DNA from: Microbulbifer mangrovi
GTDB taxonomy: Bacteria > Pseudomonadota > Gammaproteobacteria > Pseudomonadales > Cellvibrionaceae
Direction: 5' to 3'
Assembly (NCBI RefSeq): GCF_002009015.1
Contig: NZ_LZDE01000342.1
Span: 19,740-83,739 of the forward strand
Length of the DNA stretch: 64,000 nt
The notes below the pieces were generated by a model. The model saw only the letters and a list, made by a program, of their open reading frames with translations, was not told the origin of the DNA and made no database searches. Below, in pieces: positions 16,612 through 25,680 of the stretch (positions are counted from its first letter, which is position 1; each line of letters begins with the position of its first letter). Position numbers and translations under genes: made by a program.

Positions 16612-18081
16612 TCAGATAATGGTTTTTATGGCATAGATGCCATCGATATAGCTTTTGTCTTTGCTGAGCCGCATTGGGCTGAGCGGTGTAATGGAAACGC
16701 CGGAAAGCGTGCCCCGATACAGAGATTCGTCGCTCTGGTAATAGCTGAGCCCGGTAACATCGTGGATTACGTAAGGCTCTCCCTCAACCTCGCCGATATA
16801 CATCATGACGTGTCCGGGAATGTAAATGAGATCGCCGACTCGAAGGGCAGCGAGCGCCTCCGCTCGCGCCGCGTGATCTTCCGGTGCAAACCGTTTTGTC
16901 GGCGCGAAGTCGCTTTTTCCCTGCTGGCCAGAATTACGCGGCATCAGAATACCGAAGGATTTATACACTTCCCCCACGAACCCCGTGCAATCACGCCCGT
17001 TATAATCATGCCCCCAGCCGTAGCGCTCGCCGAGGAACTTGAATGCCTGCTCCAGCACAAGCGACGGGCGATATTCAAGCAGGCCGGGACTAACGTCCTG
17101 GCCACGCCCGATCAAGGTGGGCTCAAATTCCAATCTCCCCTCTGTATCGCGTACCGGCAATGCCACAATGTAGCTGGCCTGTGGATTCTGGCCATTCACG
17201 TTATGCCCCACATCCGCCGCACTCATCAGTGGCAGTGATACGCCCATATCCAGAACAACTTCCGAGGTGCGGGGATCTACCGGGTTGTAATTGGTTTTTA
17301 CCTGCGACCCGGTGACAGTCAATCTCGGGGAGGATTGGTACCATTGATTAATTTTACTGCGCTCGCCTACCGCCACTGCCCGCTTTGGCAGCCAGGCTGC
17401 ATAGTGGTAATTCACCGCAAACAACCATTGGCCATCAGCGCTTTCATGCAAAATGGCGAGGCGCTGGCCGGGGAATACCCCGGTCTCCTGAAAGCGGTCC
17501 AGGTCATAGTCTTGCGGGTGCTTCACGACCCGCGTGTCTGTCGGATAGCTGCGCATACTAGCGCGCTCGACAACCACACCCCAGCGGACAGCTATCTCGT
17601 CAGCCAGAGCGGGCCGCTGCACGTTCGCCTCAAGCCCGGCATAGTCACTGTCGGAAAGCTGACGTCCGTCAGTAAAGTAACGTGGTGAAGACGCTGGGCG
17701 ACTCACCTGATCGATCAACGCAACAACATCTGCCTGCGTCATGGTATCCGGGAACTGTTCGAGATTATGGAGATACTGATCTGTGGAAAGATTTTCCTGA
17801 TTGAATGCCTGGATTTCGACAGGCTCCATACGGCGAACATCTGAGTGGATGCGCCGCGTCCAAAACTCCAGTCCTAACATTTCTTCATGCAGATCCGGGA
17901 CGTCCGTCTGGAAAGTGGGCAACTGCTTTGCACCCGCCTGAACGCCATTATTTTCGGTTGAAGATACCACCCCGCCGTCATGCGCGCTTCCACATGAGGC
18001 GATGGTGATGCACAGCATGCTCGCGATCCAGGTACGAGAGCAGCGCTTCAGATCTGGTAGAAAACCCAGTGCACAATCCAT
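16612..18081 (-). CDS. NlpC/P60 lipoprotein, gamma-D-Glu-mDAP endopeptidase (YkfC-like)
   Basis: This 489-residue lipoprotein (lipobox IASC, Cys31) should cut the D-Glu-gamma-diaminopimelate bond of stem peptides. The C-terminal NlpC/P60 domain (about 340-480) has Cys365 in GRDCTGFVGEV, His424 in GHVMMYIGE and His440 in VIHDVTG. Upstream are SH3-like segments (about 170-330; RASMRSYPTD, FPGQRLAILHESADGQWLFA), as in YkfC-type enzymes where they restrict the substrate to free N-terminal L-Ala peptides. A conserved N-terminal region (about 60-160) precedes them. It leads an operon with the epimerase and MurR/RpiR regulator. No clear ribosome-binding site precedes the ATG. Confidence 0.9.
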   Translation of the reverse strand: MDCALGFLPDLKRCSRTWIASMLCITIASCGSAHDGGVVSSTENNGVQAGAKQLPTFQTDVPDLHEEMLGLEFWTRRIHSDVRRMEPVEIQAFNQENLSTDQYLHNLEQFPDTMTQADVVALIDQVSRPASSPRYFTDGRQLSDSDYAGLEANVQRPALADEIAVRWGVVVERASMRSYPTDTRVVKHPQDYDLDRFQETGVFPGQRLAILHESADGQWLFAVNYHYAAWLPKRAVAVGERSKINQWYQSSPRLTVTGSQVKTNYNPVDPRTSEVVLDMGVSLPLMSAADVGHNVNGQNPQASYIVALPVRDTEGRLEFEPTLIGRGQDVSPGLLEYRPSLVLEQAFKFLGERYGWGHDYNGRDCTGFVGEVYKSFGILMPRNSGQQGKSDFAPTKRFAPEDHAARAEALAALRVGDLIYIPGHVMMYIGEVEGEPYVIHDVTGLSYYQSDESLYRGTLSGVSITPLSPMRLSKDKSYIDGIYAIKTII

Positions 18082-18147
18082 ATTTAGATACGATCAGTTA
18101 TTTTAATTGGTACCTGCATATCTTACTGCAAACCCATATCCAATTAC

Positions 18148-18160
18148 GAATAAATTATTC
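18148..18160. promoter_or_regulatory. Candidate MurR-type operator, motif A, perfect copy
   Basis: The site reads GAATA-AAT-TATTC, a perfect 5-3-5 palindrome, 67 bases upstream of the NlpC/P60 start. The operon it would control contains the MurR/RpiR gene, so this would be the autoregulatory site. Confidence 0.65.
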
Positions 18161-18224
18161 AATACGAACCAATAAAAATAATTTTATAGTTTTTAAGGTT
18201 AGCTTGCCGCTCAAAAGTAACTGA

Positions 18225-18256
18225 CAAAAAAAGCCCCGGCAAAGCCGGGGCAAAAA
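18225..18256 (-). terminator. Rho-independent terminator of the TonB receptor gene
   Basis: The stem GCCCCGGC/GCCGGGGC with an AAA loop (18233-18251) is followed on the minus strand by a run of seven T. It lies 40 bases after the TonB receptor stop. Confidence 0.9.
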
Positions 18257-18292
18257 ATACGATCTAGGAGAGTTTTGTAGAATATTTCCCGA

Positions 18293-21289
18293 TCAGAAGT
18301 CCATACCAACAGACAATTGGACTCGGCGCGGCGCGTAGTAACTGCGAGGCTCACCGTAAGCAACATAACCCACTTCCGGATCCACGTTGTAGCCAGTTTG
18401 GCGATCGAATACGTTAAATACATCCGCTCGGAATTTCAGCGCGTAATCGGCAAAAACGTTGAAGTTCTGCGTATAGCTCAGATCCATCTGCCAGTGGCTA
18501 GCTGTTCGACGACTACCTGCTGGTTCGGCAAAACGACTGGTAGCACTGGAGTAACCGTAGGGCGTGCCATCCCAGTTTTCCCAAGGCTGGCCTGACTGAT
18601 ACACGAGGTAGGCACCAACATTTGCATTCCAGTCCAGGGTGTATTGACCAAATACCTTAAACAGGTTGGGCTTATCACCGCGCAGAGTACCCTCCCGGTT
18701 ATCCCATACCTGGCGACCCTTACCATCGGCCAACCAAGAGGAGCCAATAAAGGAGTTGGCATCGTTCGTCCAAGTGGTGTTGTCCTGGTCGAAGTTACCC
18801 CGGTAACGGCTACGCGTGTAGGATGCATTTAGATAGGTTCGCTCACCAACCCAGGTTGCCTCCAGGCTGAACTCCAAGTACTTGGTGTAAGCGTCATCAA
18901 GCTCCGCAATAACATAAGTTGCGGACGGACTCTCAACTTCTGCAAGCTTGGCATCCAGGTCCGGAATATACAGCCCCTTCGCCGCAATTGAATCCGGCAC
19001 ACAGAAATCACCTTCACCATCCTGATTCTCATCAACACCGTAGCAACCGTAAGTACGAGAACCATTCCAGGTATCTTCCCAGAAGTGAGAACCTTCACGA
19101 TAGCGAATGTGGGAGCGCACACTGAAGCCGTGATCCAACTCCTTGGTGGTACCAATAGTTAACTCGTCGACACGGCGCGGTTTTATTCCATCTTGGAAAA
19201 ACTTACCTGTGGAACCTTCACGACCAGAGGACTGGATAAACTCCCCATTTTCATCCCAATAAACTTCCAGAGTCTGCTGGGTACCGCGATCCCACGAAGC
19301 GGCACGAGCCAGGGAGCTTGCAGCAGGGTTGTATTGGGCGAAACTCGCGAACACGGTATCCGAGTCATTGTAAGACCAAGTGACACCTAAACGTGGCTGG
19401 ATCATGTCCTTCCAGTCCACCTTGTGCATCTCGTACTTTGTGCCTGGGGACAACTCATACCCTGAAAGGTTACCGCCGACCTCCCGCAGTCCCTGACCAT
19501 AAAGAGTGTCCTGACTCATCAGAAAACCGACGTCGAAAATGAAATCACCCCAGGAAATAGAATCGTTGACCTCAAAATTCTGAGTCACGACAAAGGAATC
19601 AATCGGCGGGACTCGACTACCATCAGCCTGAGCCAAACTCATTTGCTCAGTCAAGCCGTAAAAACGCGCATTATCCGGCGCATTAGTATCCTCTGCACCA
19701 TCGATGACACGAATGCTACCCCAGCCATTAGATGTGCGCAGCAGGCGCTCTTGCCCCTCGGACCACTGGTAACCGACATGCAAATCATGGGAAGTGGAAC
19801 CTATTTCCATGGTGTGATCCAGAGCAACCTCGAAACTCTCGCGATAGAAGCTAATCTCGTCATTCTGGTAATAACCACCGACACCACCACCGCCTGTCGC
19901 CACCCCATCCTCAATGTAGCCATACTGGTCGACAAACGGCTGTACAAGTGCATTCCACGCGGGATCATCAGTGCTCAGGTCGGGTACGTAGAAGTAGCCC
20001 ATCTGATCTAGGTTAGCGATATCCAGCGCCTGCCCCACGGCGGGCTGGACCGCTAGACGAGTATCCGGAACCGCAATGGTTTCCAGAGCGTAATCACTGT
20101 ATTGGAAGCTCACGGTGGTGCTGTCATTGATTACCCAGGAGCCGTCCACGGACAGAATGTCCATGCCAGACATCTCACCAACGGACACGGAATCCGCCTC
20201 ATCAAATGAGATCGATGCACCCTCGTTGACACGTTCTGAAGTACGATAGGCAGCATTCAGTAATACGCTATCGATCGGGGCCCAAGTCAGCTTGCCGTAG
20301 TACTCATCGCGCTCACTTGAGTAATCCTTGGTGGGGCCGTATGCAGTTTCCTTGTTGTCGCGGAATTCACGCGGCCCATAGTAGGAGCCATAGAAAAACA
20401 ACTGATCCTCAATGATCGGGCCGCCAACATTGGCCGTCATCCAGCTGTAGTCGGTTTCAGCACGAGTCCCCTCCTTGGTTTCACCCCGCATGCCTGCGTT
20501 CTGAAGCCTGTATTCGACACTGCCCTTGTACTCGTTGGTGCCGGACTTGGTCTTCGTATTCACAGAAACACCACCGGCACGGTTAAAGCCGATTGCGCGA
20601 GCGCCACCGCGCTCAATAGAAATCTGCTCTACGTCTTGACTGGAGGGCTCTGCGGACAGAGTACCAAATAACGGCAAGGTGACGTTTACCCCATCGAATT
20701 TGTAAACATTGTCTTGACCGTGACCACCAGCGCTTGGGCCACGAATACTATCCTGGGTGTACTGAACACCAGGCGCCAACTTGAGAAGATCGCGAAGGTC
20801 CTGCCCCACTGGTAATCGACTAATAACATCCTCACCAATCGCGTCAGACAGGGAAGCATTGCCGCCGACGACCACTTGCTGGCCCGTCACTTCGACCTCT
20901 TCCAGGTTACCTGCGGACTCAGGGACCATCACCACGCTTACATTGGACTTCTGATCGAGTAAGACGCGAGTGGTGACAGCGCGGGTAATGCCGTCTGCAG
21001 TGGTAAGTTCAAGCACGTAAGTGCCGGGAATCAGCGCCGGTAGTCTGAATTCGCCGTCCGCATCTGTTTTTACGGTTCTGCTCTTCGGCATTACTGGGCT
21101 ACTTGCTGTAATGGTTACGCCCGCCGCTTCGACATTTTCATCGAGATAGACAGTACCCTGGATACTTCCGGATTGCTGAGCAGCAACAGACATGGAAAAC
21201 AACACGCCTGCTACAGCGGCCGCAGAACGTGTAAGTGTTGTCGAGGTTGCTGTCTGGAGCGAGGAGCTCAATTTCGTTTTCTGGAACAT
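18293..21289 (-). CDS. TonB-dependent receptor with carboxypeptidase-regulatory-like domain (Oar-like), putative muropeptide importer
   Basis: This 998-residue outer-membrane receptor has a signal peptide, a carboxypeptidase-regulatory-like beta domain (about 40-125; GSIQGTVYLDENVEAAGVT), a plug domain (about 135-260; GQDLRDLLKLAPGV, YKFDGVNVTLPLF, IERGGARAIGFNRAGG) and a beta-barrel ending in VQLSVGMDF with a terminal Phe. ATG 21289 is chosen because GGGAGG stands 6 bases upstream; an upstream in-frame start at 21307 is not needed. Oar-like receptors import peptides or glycans using TonB energy. The gene lies within the peptidoglycan locus with copies of both operator motifs upstream, so wall fragments or their peptides are the likely cargo; this is inference. 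Confidence 0.85.
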   Translation of the reverse strand: MFQKTKLSSSLQTATSTTLTRSAAAVAGVLFSMSVAAQQSGSIQGTVYLDENVEAAGVTITASSPVMPKSRTVKTDADGEFRLPALIPGTYVLELTTADGITRAVTTRVLLDQKSNVSVVMVPESAGNLEEVEVTGQQVVVGGNASLSDAIGEDVISRLPVGQDLRDLLKLAPGVQYTQDSIRGPSAGGHGQDNVYKFDGVNVTLPLFGTLSAEPSSQDVEQISIERGGARAIGFNRAGGVSVNTKTKSGTNEYKGSVEYRLQNAGMRGETKEGTRAETDYSWMTANVGGPIIEDQLFFYGSYYGPREFRDNKETAYGPTKDYSSERDEYYGKLTWAPIDSVLLNAAYRTSERVNEGASISFDEADSVSVGEMSGMDILSVDGSWVINDSTTVSFQYSDYALETIAVPDTRLAVQPAVGQALDIANLDQMGYFYVPDLSTDDPAWNALVQPFVDQYGYIEDGVATGGGGVGGYYQNDEISFYRESFEVALDHTMEIGSTSHDLHVGYQWSEGQERLLRTSNGWGSIRVIDGAEDTNAPDNARFYGLTEQMSLAQADGSRVPPIDSFVVTQNFEVNDSISWGDFIFDVGFLMSQDTLYGQGLREVGGNLSGYELSPGTKYEMHKVDWKDMIQPRLGVTWSYNDSDTVFASFAQYNPAASSLARAASWDRGTQQTLEVYWDENGEFIQSSGREGSTGKFFQDGIKPRRVDELTIGTTKELDHGFSVRSHIRYREGSHFWEDTWNGSRTYGCYGVDENQDGEGDFCVPDSIAAKGLYIPDLDAKLAEVESPSATYVIAELDDAYTKYLEFSLEATWVGERTYLNASYTRSRYRGNFDQDNTTWTNDANSFIGSSWLADGKGRQVWDNREGTLRGDKPNLFKVFGQYTLDWNANVGAYLVYQSGQPWENWDGTPYGYSSATSRFAEPAGSRRTASHWQMDLSYTQNFNVFADYALKFRADVFNVFDRQTGYNVDPEVGYVAYGEPRSYYAPRRVQLSVGMDF

Positions 21290-21406
21290 GGATGGCCTCC
21301 CAGGCATTTATTGTGTTTGTCCCCATGGGGAAAGAGTTGATCTGTTCTCAACTTCCCATCAGCGCCGGTAGTGGTGCGTAGTTATTGGTTCTCAGTCAGT
21401 AGCATC

Positions 21407-21423
21407 TATCGGTCAAACCGATA
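21407..21423. promoter_or_regulatory. Possible operator, motif B, perfect palindrome TATCGGT-CAA-ACCGATA
   Basis: A perfect 7-3-7 inverted repeat lies 118 bases upstream of the TonB receptor start and 28 bases from a motif A site. Related sites occur at 10153 and 21951. The binding regulator is unknown; the LysR protein at 25681 or an unlinked sugar regulator are options. Confidence 0.5.
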
Positions 21424-21450
21424 AAATATATCTTTAGCACTCAACGCAAG

Positions 21451-21463
21451 GAATAAGATATTC
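21451..21463. promoter_or_regulatory. Candidate MurR-type operator, motif A, perfect copy
   Basis: The site reads GAATA-AGA-TATTC and the symmetry extends one base each side (GGAATA...TATTCC). It is 162 bases upstream of the TonB receptor start. Confidence 0.65.
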
Positions 21464-21810
21464 CAAGAGCATTCTGCGAAAAAAATTCCCTTCAGGCGAG
21501 AGGAAAATCATAAAAAATTCAATAAAATTTCTTCAAATTATAAAAAAGACAGCTTAGACAGCTTGGTTAGACGTATGTATCAACACTAGGAATTCTCGCG
21601 CTGAGGTCCCACAAGATTAAGAATCACTCAAAAGGAATAATTACGCAGGTGCTATAGCAGCCCCAAAAAACACTTTAAACGCCATTTAGTGGAAACTGTC
21701 AGGTAAGGATTGAGGATTCAGCTAATGGCGCGATGTTCCTGATAGCGACGATGTAACTCAAAAACGAGCCACATATCCACTTATAAAATTCCAAAAATAC
21801 TACACAGTCG

Positions 21811-21823
21811 GAATATTTTATTT
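21811..21823. promoter_or_regulatory. Candidate MurR-type operator, motif A, near-perfect copy
   Basis: The site reads GAATA-TTT-TATTT, 9 of 10 arm bases. It is about 210 bases upstream of the amidase start, in the shared divergent region. Confidence 0.5.
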
Positions 21824-21950
21824 GTAGAATGAGTAAAGCAAACAACAATCTGGCGCGTAAAACGATATTAGTGAACGTTAATACGCCAACAGGAATGACT
21901 TATGCTGAGCCAGAGAATAGCTGGGGATCGCTCATAGCAGACCATTCACC

Positions 21951-21967
21951 TATCGCTCTAATCGATC
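21951..21967. promoter_or_regulatory. Possible operator, motif B, degenerate copy before amidase
   Basis: The site reads TATCGCT-CTA-ATCGATC and matches 11 of 14 arm bases of motif B. It is 65 bases upstream of the amidase start. On its own it would not be convincing. Confidence 0.3.
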
Positions 21968-22031
21968 GACGGTGATTCGCCAAACGTTTCAAAATACTTA
22001 GCTTTGGGGGCAAGGCGCTGAAGGATTCACT

Positions 22032-23015
22032 ATGTCAGGCAAAATAATACAAACACTGGGGCGCGCCGCCCTCCTCGCTTCTGCGGTATCCGCAGCTTTA
22101 CTGAATTCAGGCTGCACCAACACAAGTAGCGGCCTCAATCACACGAGTGACGCCTACAAAATCGAAGTCGTCGAATCAAAAAATGCGAGTGAGCGTGTTC
22201 GGTTCCTGGTGATGCATTTCACCACAATCGACTTCGATACCTCATTGCGGGTACTCACCCAACCTAGTTCTTCGCCGGTAAGTTCTCATTACCTGATTCC
22301 AGAAAGCAACGATCCCAGTTACCCGCACGACGATCTGCGGGTGTATCAGCTAGTGGACGAAACCCGCCGGGCGTGGCATGCGGGAACAAGTATCTGGGAA
22401 GACCGCAGCCAGTTGAACGACCACTCCATTGGTATTGAGATAGTTAACAAAAGTCACTGTCACCCGCCCGCTGAATCTACACCGGAAGCTGAGACAGAGG
22501 CAGTATGCTTCTTCCCGGACTTCGACTCCAAACAAATGGAATTGGTGATTGCACTCTCGAAGGATATTCTCGCGCGCTATCCGGATATCTCACCTACCCG
22601 CGTGGTAGGCCACGGAGACATTATCCCTCACTGGAAAATTGATCCCGGTCCCAAGTTTCCCTGGCAGCAGCTGGCAGAAGCGGGTATTGGTGCGTGGTTT
22701 GATGATGAAACAGTAACGCGTCACCTGGATTACCTGAATGGCAACACTAGCAGTGACCGGGAAAGCGTGCGCTTGCGATTTGCCCAGTGGCTCAGAGATT
22801 ATGGGTACGGAATTGATCCGGAAACGGCAACGGATGAAGAAATCACTCTCTATACCCGCGCCTTCCAGTACCACTTCCGCCCTTGGAAAGTGGATGGTGA
22901 GGTAGATAATCACAGTCGAGCAATTTTGCTCGCGCTACTGGAAAAGTATTTCCCACAAAAGCTCAGTGGTTACCCCGATATCAATCAGGCGGTGCTGGCT
23001 GCCAAGGACTCCTGA
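22032..23015 (+). CDS. amiD: N-acetylmuramoyl-L-alanine amidase lipoprotein (AmiD-like)
   Basis: This enzyme cuts the amide bond between MurNAc and L-Ala in muropeptides. The 327-residue product starts with a lipoprotein signal (LLNSGC, Cys28) and has an Amidase_2 domain (about 45-225) followed by a peptidoglycan-binding-like domain (about 250-320). It tracks E. coli AmiD closely: MHFTTIDFDTSLRVLT, SSHYLIPES, RAWHAGTSIW, LNDHSIGIEI, GHGDIIPHWKIDPGPKFPWQ, and the tail AFQYHFRPW. Zinc ligands are the His in MHF, a His in the GHGD region and the Asp of DPGPKFPW. It is the only rightward enzyme gene at this end of the locus and shares its promoter region with the TonB receptor. Confidence 0.92.
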   Translation: MSGKIIQTLGRAALLASAVSAALLNSGCTNTSSGLNHTSDAYKIEVVESKNASERVRFLVMHFTTIDFDTSLRVLTQPSSSPVSSHYLIPESNDPSYPHDDLRVYQLVDETRRAWHAGTSIWEDRSQLNDHSIGIEIVNKSHCHPPAESTPEAETEAVCFFPDFDSKQMELVIALSKDILARYPDISPTRVVGHGDIIPHWKIDPGPKFPWQQLAEAGIGAWFDDETVTRHLDYLNGNTSSDRESVRLRFAQWLRDYGYGIDPETATDEEITLYTRAFQYHFRPWKVDGEVDNHSRAILLALLEKYFPQKLSGYPDINQAVLAAKDS

Positions 23016-23038
23016 AGACTCGCAGGAACAGTCGAAAC

Positions 23039-23062
23039 TCCTCCCTGTGTAATCAGGGAGGA
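23039..23062 (+). terminator. Hairpin after amiD (weak terminator candidate)
   Basis: The arms TCCTCCCTG and CAGGGAGGA pair perfectly around a 6-base loop, 24 bases after the amiD stop. No T-run follows, so intrinsic termination is uncertain. Confidence 0.45.
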
Positions 23063-23304
23063 TGACAGTGCCTTCCCCCCTTATAAAGCAATTCACTGAG
23101 CGCCAGGGAGAGCCCGTCTTCCGTCGCTATCGCGCAACCGGTGACGCCATCCACCATACCCACGCCAACCAATGCCTCGAGGCAGTCGGATAATACGAAG
23201 CCGTCAAAAAGCGGGCGCCTGATACAGGCAGGTCCTGTAACTGCGAACGCACCTGCTATTTTTCTAATTTCGGCACCTGCAAGTGTGAAGATCTATACCG
23301 ATAT
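23051..23304 (-). pseudogene. Protein-like ORF remnant without start codon (family not recognised)
   Basis: Between a TAG at 23302-23304 and a TGA at 23051-23053 the minus strand is open for 83 codons and reads like real protein (LAGAEIRKIAGAFAVTG, then LFDGFVLSDCLEALVGVG, then DGVTGCAIATEDGLSLAL). There is no good start codon or ribosome-binding site. The segment LEALVGV...DGVTGCAIATEDGLSLA faintly recalls the start of a Roadblock/LC7 domain, but that is only a resemblance. It could be a decayed gene fragment or chance. Confidence 0.3.
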
Positions 23305-23360
23305 CACTAAATGACCAACCAAAGGGGGAACAAATAGTATTCGCTGGCGTTGTAGTATCC

Positions 23361-25310
23361 TCACCCTTCATCGCTCGTGTAAGCGTTGTCCGTATGTAGT
23401 CTGCTGGTTACGGAAACCGTCACCGGCATTTGGCCTGAGGCTGGTTCCGTGCTGACAAGCGCATTGGCCAGAGCTCGGTATATCGGTCCCTCCAGGCTCT
23501 GATTGGGTCCGATATAAGCCTTGTAGTCGAAACTTGCCAGGTGCACATCCGCAAGGGTCTCGAAGCGCGTAGCCTCGTATGGCGAGCGCATGCTGATAAA
23601 CACCGTTTTCGCCCCGCGTGCATTCGCCGCTTGCAGTGACCGACGATAAATATCGTAGAGAGCCTCAGAGTCGATGGTACGCTCCTGTAATGCTGGAAGG
23701 TCTTCCATTCCGCCGAGTTCAACCGCGCTTTCCGCCGGCACAATACTCGCGACGATCAGGGTATCTGCATTCGACCGGGCAACTTCCGTCACTGCCTGCT
23801 TAGGCGCAAGTAGCGAAACTTCCGCATCACTTACCCCTGCCAGTGCGATACTGAATGCCTTGCCTATGGCACGATTGGGCGCAAGTATCTGTACCCGCTG
23901 AGTTTTCGCGTCAATCACGGGTAATGCAGACAGTCGCGGCTCAAAAATATGGGTCAGCGCTGCACTCGCCAGGGAGTCCGCAAGTGCGCGATGCTCAGCA
24001 GAGGCCAATACCTTTGCCGCACCGTCGACAGCCTCGGCCTCTTCAAGCTGGGCCCATTGTTTGTCCACATAGACCTGCTTCAAGCGTTGCACCCGAGCCA
24101 CAGAAGTATCCAGTTCATCCAGTGATAGCTCACCAGCCTGCAGCGCAGAAACCACCCGGCCGATCAGACGATCCAGCTGTACCAAATCCTCCGGGTAACG
24201 AATTTTGACCGGCATCAGTGCGATGTCCGCACCCGCAGCGAAGGTATTTACCACGGCCTCTTCCGGCGTAAAGTAGTCGCTGATGCCGGCCATATTGAGG
24301 GAGTCGGTCACAATCACCCCCTGATAACCCATCTGTTCACGCAGAATGCCAGTGAGGATTTTGCGAGACAGCGTCGCGGGTGCAAGCATCTGCTCACCGG
24401 AGAGGGAGGTAAGCGTTTTAGTGTCCAACGCCGGATACTGGATATGTGCGGTCATCGTCAGCGCCGGTTGCGCGTTATGGATGACCTGTTGAAAGGGCAA
24501 CAGATCCACCGCGCGAGCCCGATCCATGGAGCGCTCCACCCGCGGTAGCCCTGTGTGGCTGTCGACGCTGGTATCCCCGTGGCCGGGAAAATGCTTTACC
24601 GTTGCAGCAACACCGCGTCGCTGAAATGCCGCGACACTCGCCGATCCGAGATCCGCCACCACCTGTGGGTTCTCGCTATAGGAACGCACATTAATTACCG
24701 GGTTGTCCGGGTTGCTGTTTACATCCAGCGTAGGGGCAAAATTCACATTGAACCCCAGCGCGCGCAGCTGATCCGCCATCACTTCTGCCGTAGCGCTGGC
24801 AAAACGGTCGCCTTCGCGGGCATAGGTCGCACCGATGGCCATGTTACCGGCAAAAGCCGCGGCTTCATCTCTCGGCAAGCGGTTTACACGGCCGCCCTCC
24901 TGGTCGATACCAATCAACAACGGCAAACCACTGCGCGACTGCGCGGCAGCCTGCTGCAGGGCTCTATTGAGTCTTACGATTTGCGCGCTATGTTCCAGGT
25001 TATCGGCAAACAGAATAATGCCACCGAGGTCGGTATCCCGAATCATGCTGGCAAGTTCCGACGGAAGCTCTGTCACCGGGTTATCGCACTGGCGGTTACC
25101 CTCCTTGCCCGCCATAGGCCGCTGCACGTCTGGACAGAAATACCGGATATCGAGCATCAGCTTTTGCGCCACCTTCTGGCGCAGATCCAGTTTATGGTCC
25201 GTGTGAGGCGTCAGCTCTGCGCTTGTCTTCTCACATCCGGCAATCCCGGAGGCAATGGACATCACTGCGCAAAACCCTGCGACCCTGGACAGAACGCCTT
25301 TAACCCGCAT
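23361..25310 (-). CDS. nagZ: Beta-N-acetylglucosaminidase NagZ, GH3 lipoprotein (two-domain)
   Basis: This glycosidase removes GlcNAc from muropeptides. The 649-residue protein is a lipoprotein (GIAGC, Cys26), with a GH3 TIM-barrel (about 40-400): LIGIDQEGGRVNRL, KHFPGHGDT (239-247), the Asp250-Ser-His252 acid/base dyad used by NagZ enzymes, and the nucleophile Asp336 in VIVTDSLNMAG. A second domain (about 430-649) follows. The two-domain, exported design matches B. subtilis NagZ (YbbD, about 640 residues), not the roughly 340-residue cytoplasmic E. coli enzyme. In B. subtilis, nagZ is in an operon with namZ, amiE and murR, and homologues of these functions are all nearby here. A perfect motif A operator is 35 bases upstream. 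Confidence 0.93.
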   Translation of the reverse strand: MRVKGVLSRVAGFCAVMSIASGIAGCEKTSAELTPHTDHKLDLRQKVAQKLMLDIRYFCPDVQRPMAGKEGNRQCDNPVTELPSELASMIRDTDLGGIILFADNLEHSAQIVRLNRALQQAAAQSRSGLPLLIGIDQEGGRVNRLPRDEAAAFAGNMAIGATYAREGDRFASATAEVMADQLRALGFNVNFAPTLDVNSNPDNPVINVRSYSENPQVVADLGSASVAAFQRRGVAATVKHFPGHGDTSVDSHTGLPRVERSMDRARAVDLLPFQQVIHNAQPALTMTAHIQYPALDTKTLTSLSGEQMLAPATLSRKILTGILREQMGYQGVIVTDSLNMAGISDYFTPEEAVVNTFAAGADIALMPVKIRYPEDLVQLDRLIGRVVSALQAGELSLDELDTSVARVQRLKQVYVDKQWAQLEEAEAVDGAAKVLASAEHRALADSLASAALTHIFEPRLSALPVIDAKTQRVQILAPNRAIGKAFSIALAGVSDAEVSLLAPKQAVTEVARSNADTLIVASIVPAESAVELGGMEDLPALQERTIDSEALYDIYRRSLQAANARGAKTVFISMRSPYEATRFETLADVHLASFDYKAYIGPNQSLEGPIYRALANALVSTEPASGQMPVTVSVTSRLHTDNAYTSDEG

Positions 25311-25680
25311 AACAAATAACCAATTACAAATGTAAGTTCAATATTGAATATTTTATTCTTCACATTTAGCGCCACGGTGCAACAGGAAGTTTGCACAAAG
25401 TAAAAGGAAGCGAAAATGCTCCCAAGTGGTTCACAGGATGAGGATCAAGTTAAAGCTCAACACAAGACCACCAACCAAAACAGATCAACGCCTGCTTTTC
25501 CCCCAGCGCGCCCTGATACAGTGAATTCCATCAAACGAAAATGTGTGGCCACGGCCTGCCCCAACATGGCTTCAGGTTCAGCAGCCTGTAGTGACAGATC
25601 GTTACAAACACTGACACTCACTAGGTCCAATATCGACTAACCACCACATAACGATAATTAGAGAAACTATCGGGTCATAT
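25311..25680. other. 370-base divergent promoter region between nagZ and the LysR gene
   Basis: It carries the motif A operator at 25346-25358 close to nagZ. The rest shows no credible gene. Confidence 0.6.
25346..25358. promoter_or_regulatory. Candidate MurR-type operator, motif A, perfect copy
   Basis: The site reads GAATA-TTT-TATTC, 35 bases upstream of the nagZ ATG. Its closeness to the start suggests repression by blocking RNA polymerase. Confidence 0.65.

Larger units (their letters stand above)
21290..22031. other. 742-base divergent promoter region between TonB receptor and amidase
   Basis: This AT-rich stretch has no credible gene. It holds four palindromic sites listed separately (21407, 21451, 21811, 21951). 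The size is unusual for two ordinary divergent promoters, and a small RNA or leader peptide cannot be excluded, but I see no terminator to support one. Confidence 0.6.
23016..23360. other. 345-base convergent gap between amiD and nagZ
   Basis: It contains a 9-base-pair hairpin just after amiD (23039-23062) and a protein-like open stretch without a start on the minus strand (23051-23304), both listed separately. No strong terminator with a T-run was seen. Confidence 0.6.

Noticed and set aside
15476..16636. 386-codon open frame on the plus strand
   Set aside because: Antisense to the dipeptide epimerase with complete active site.
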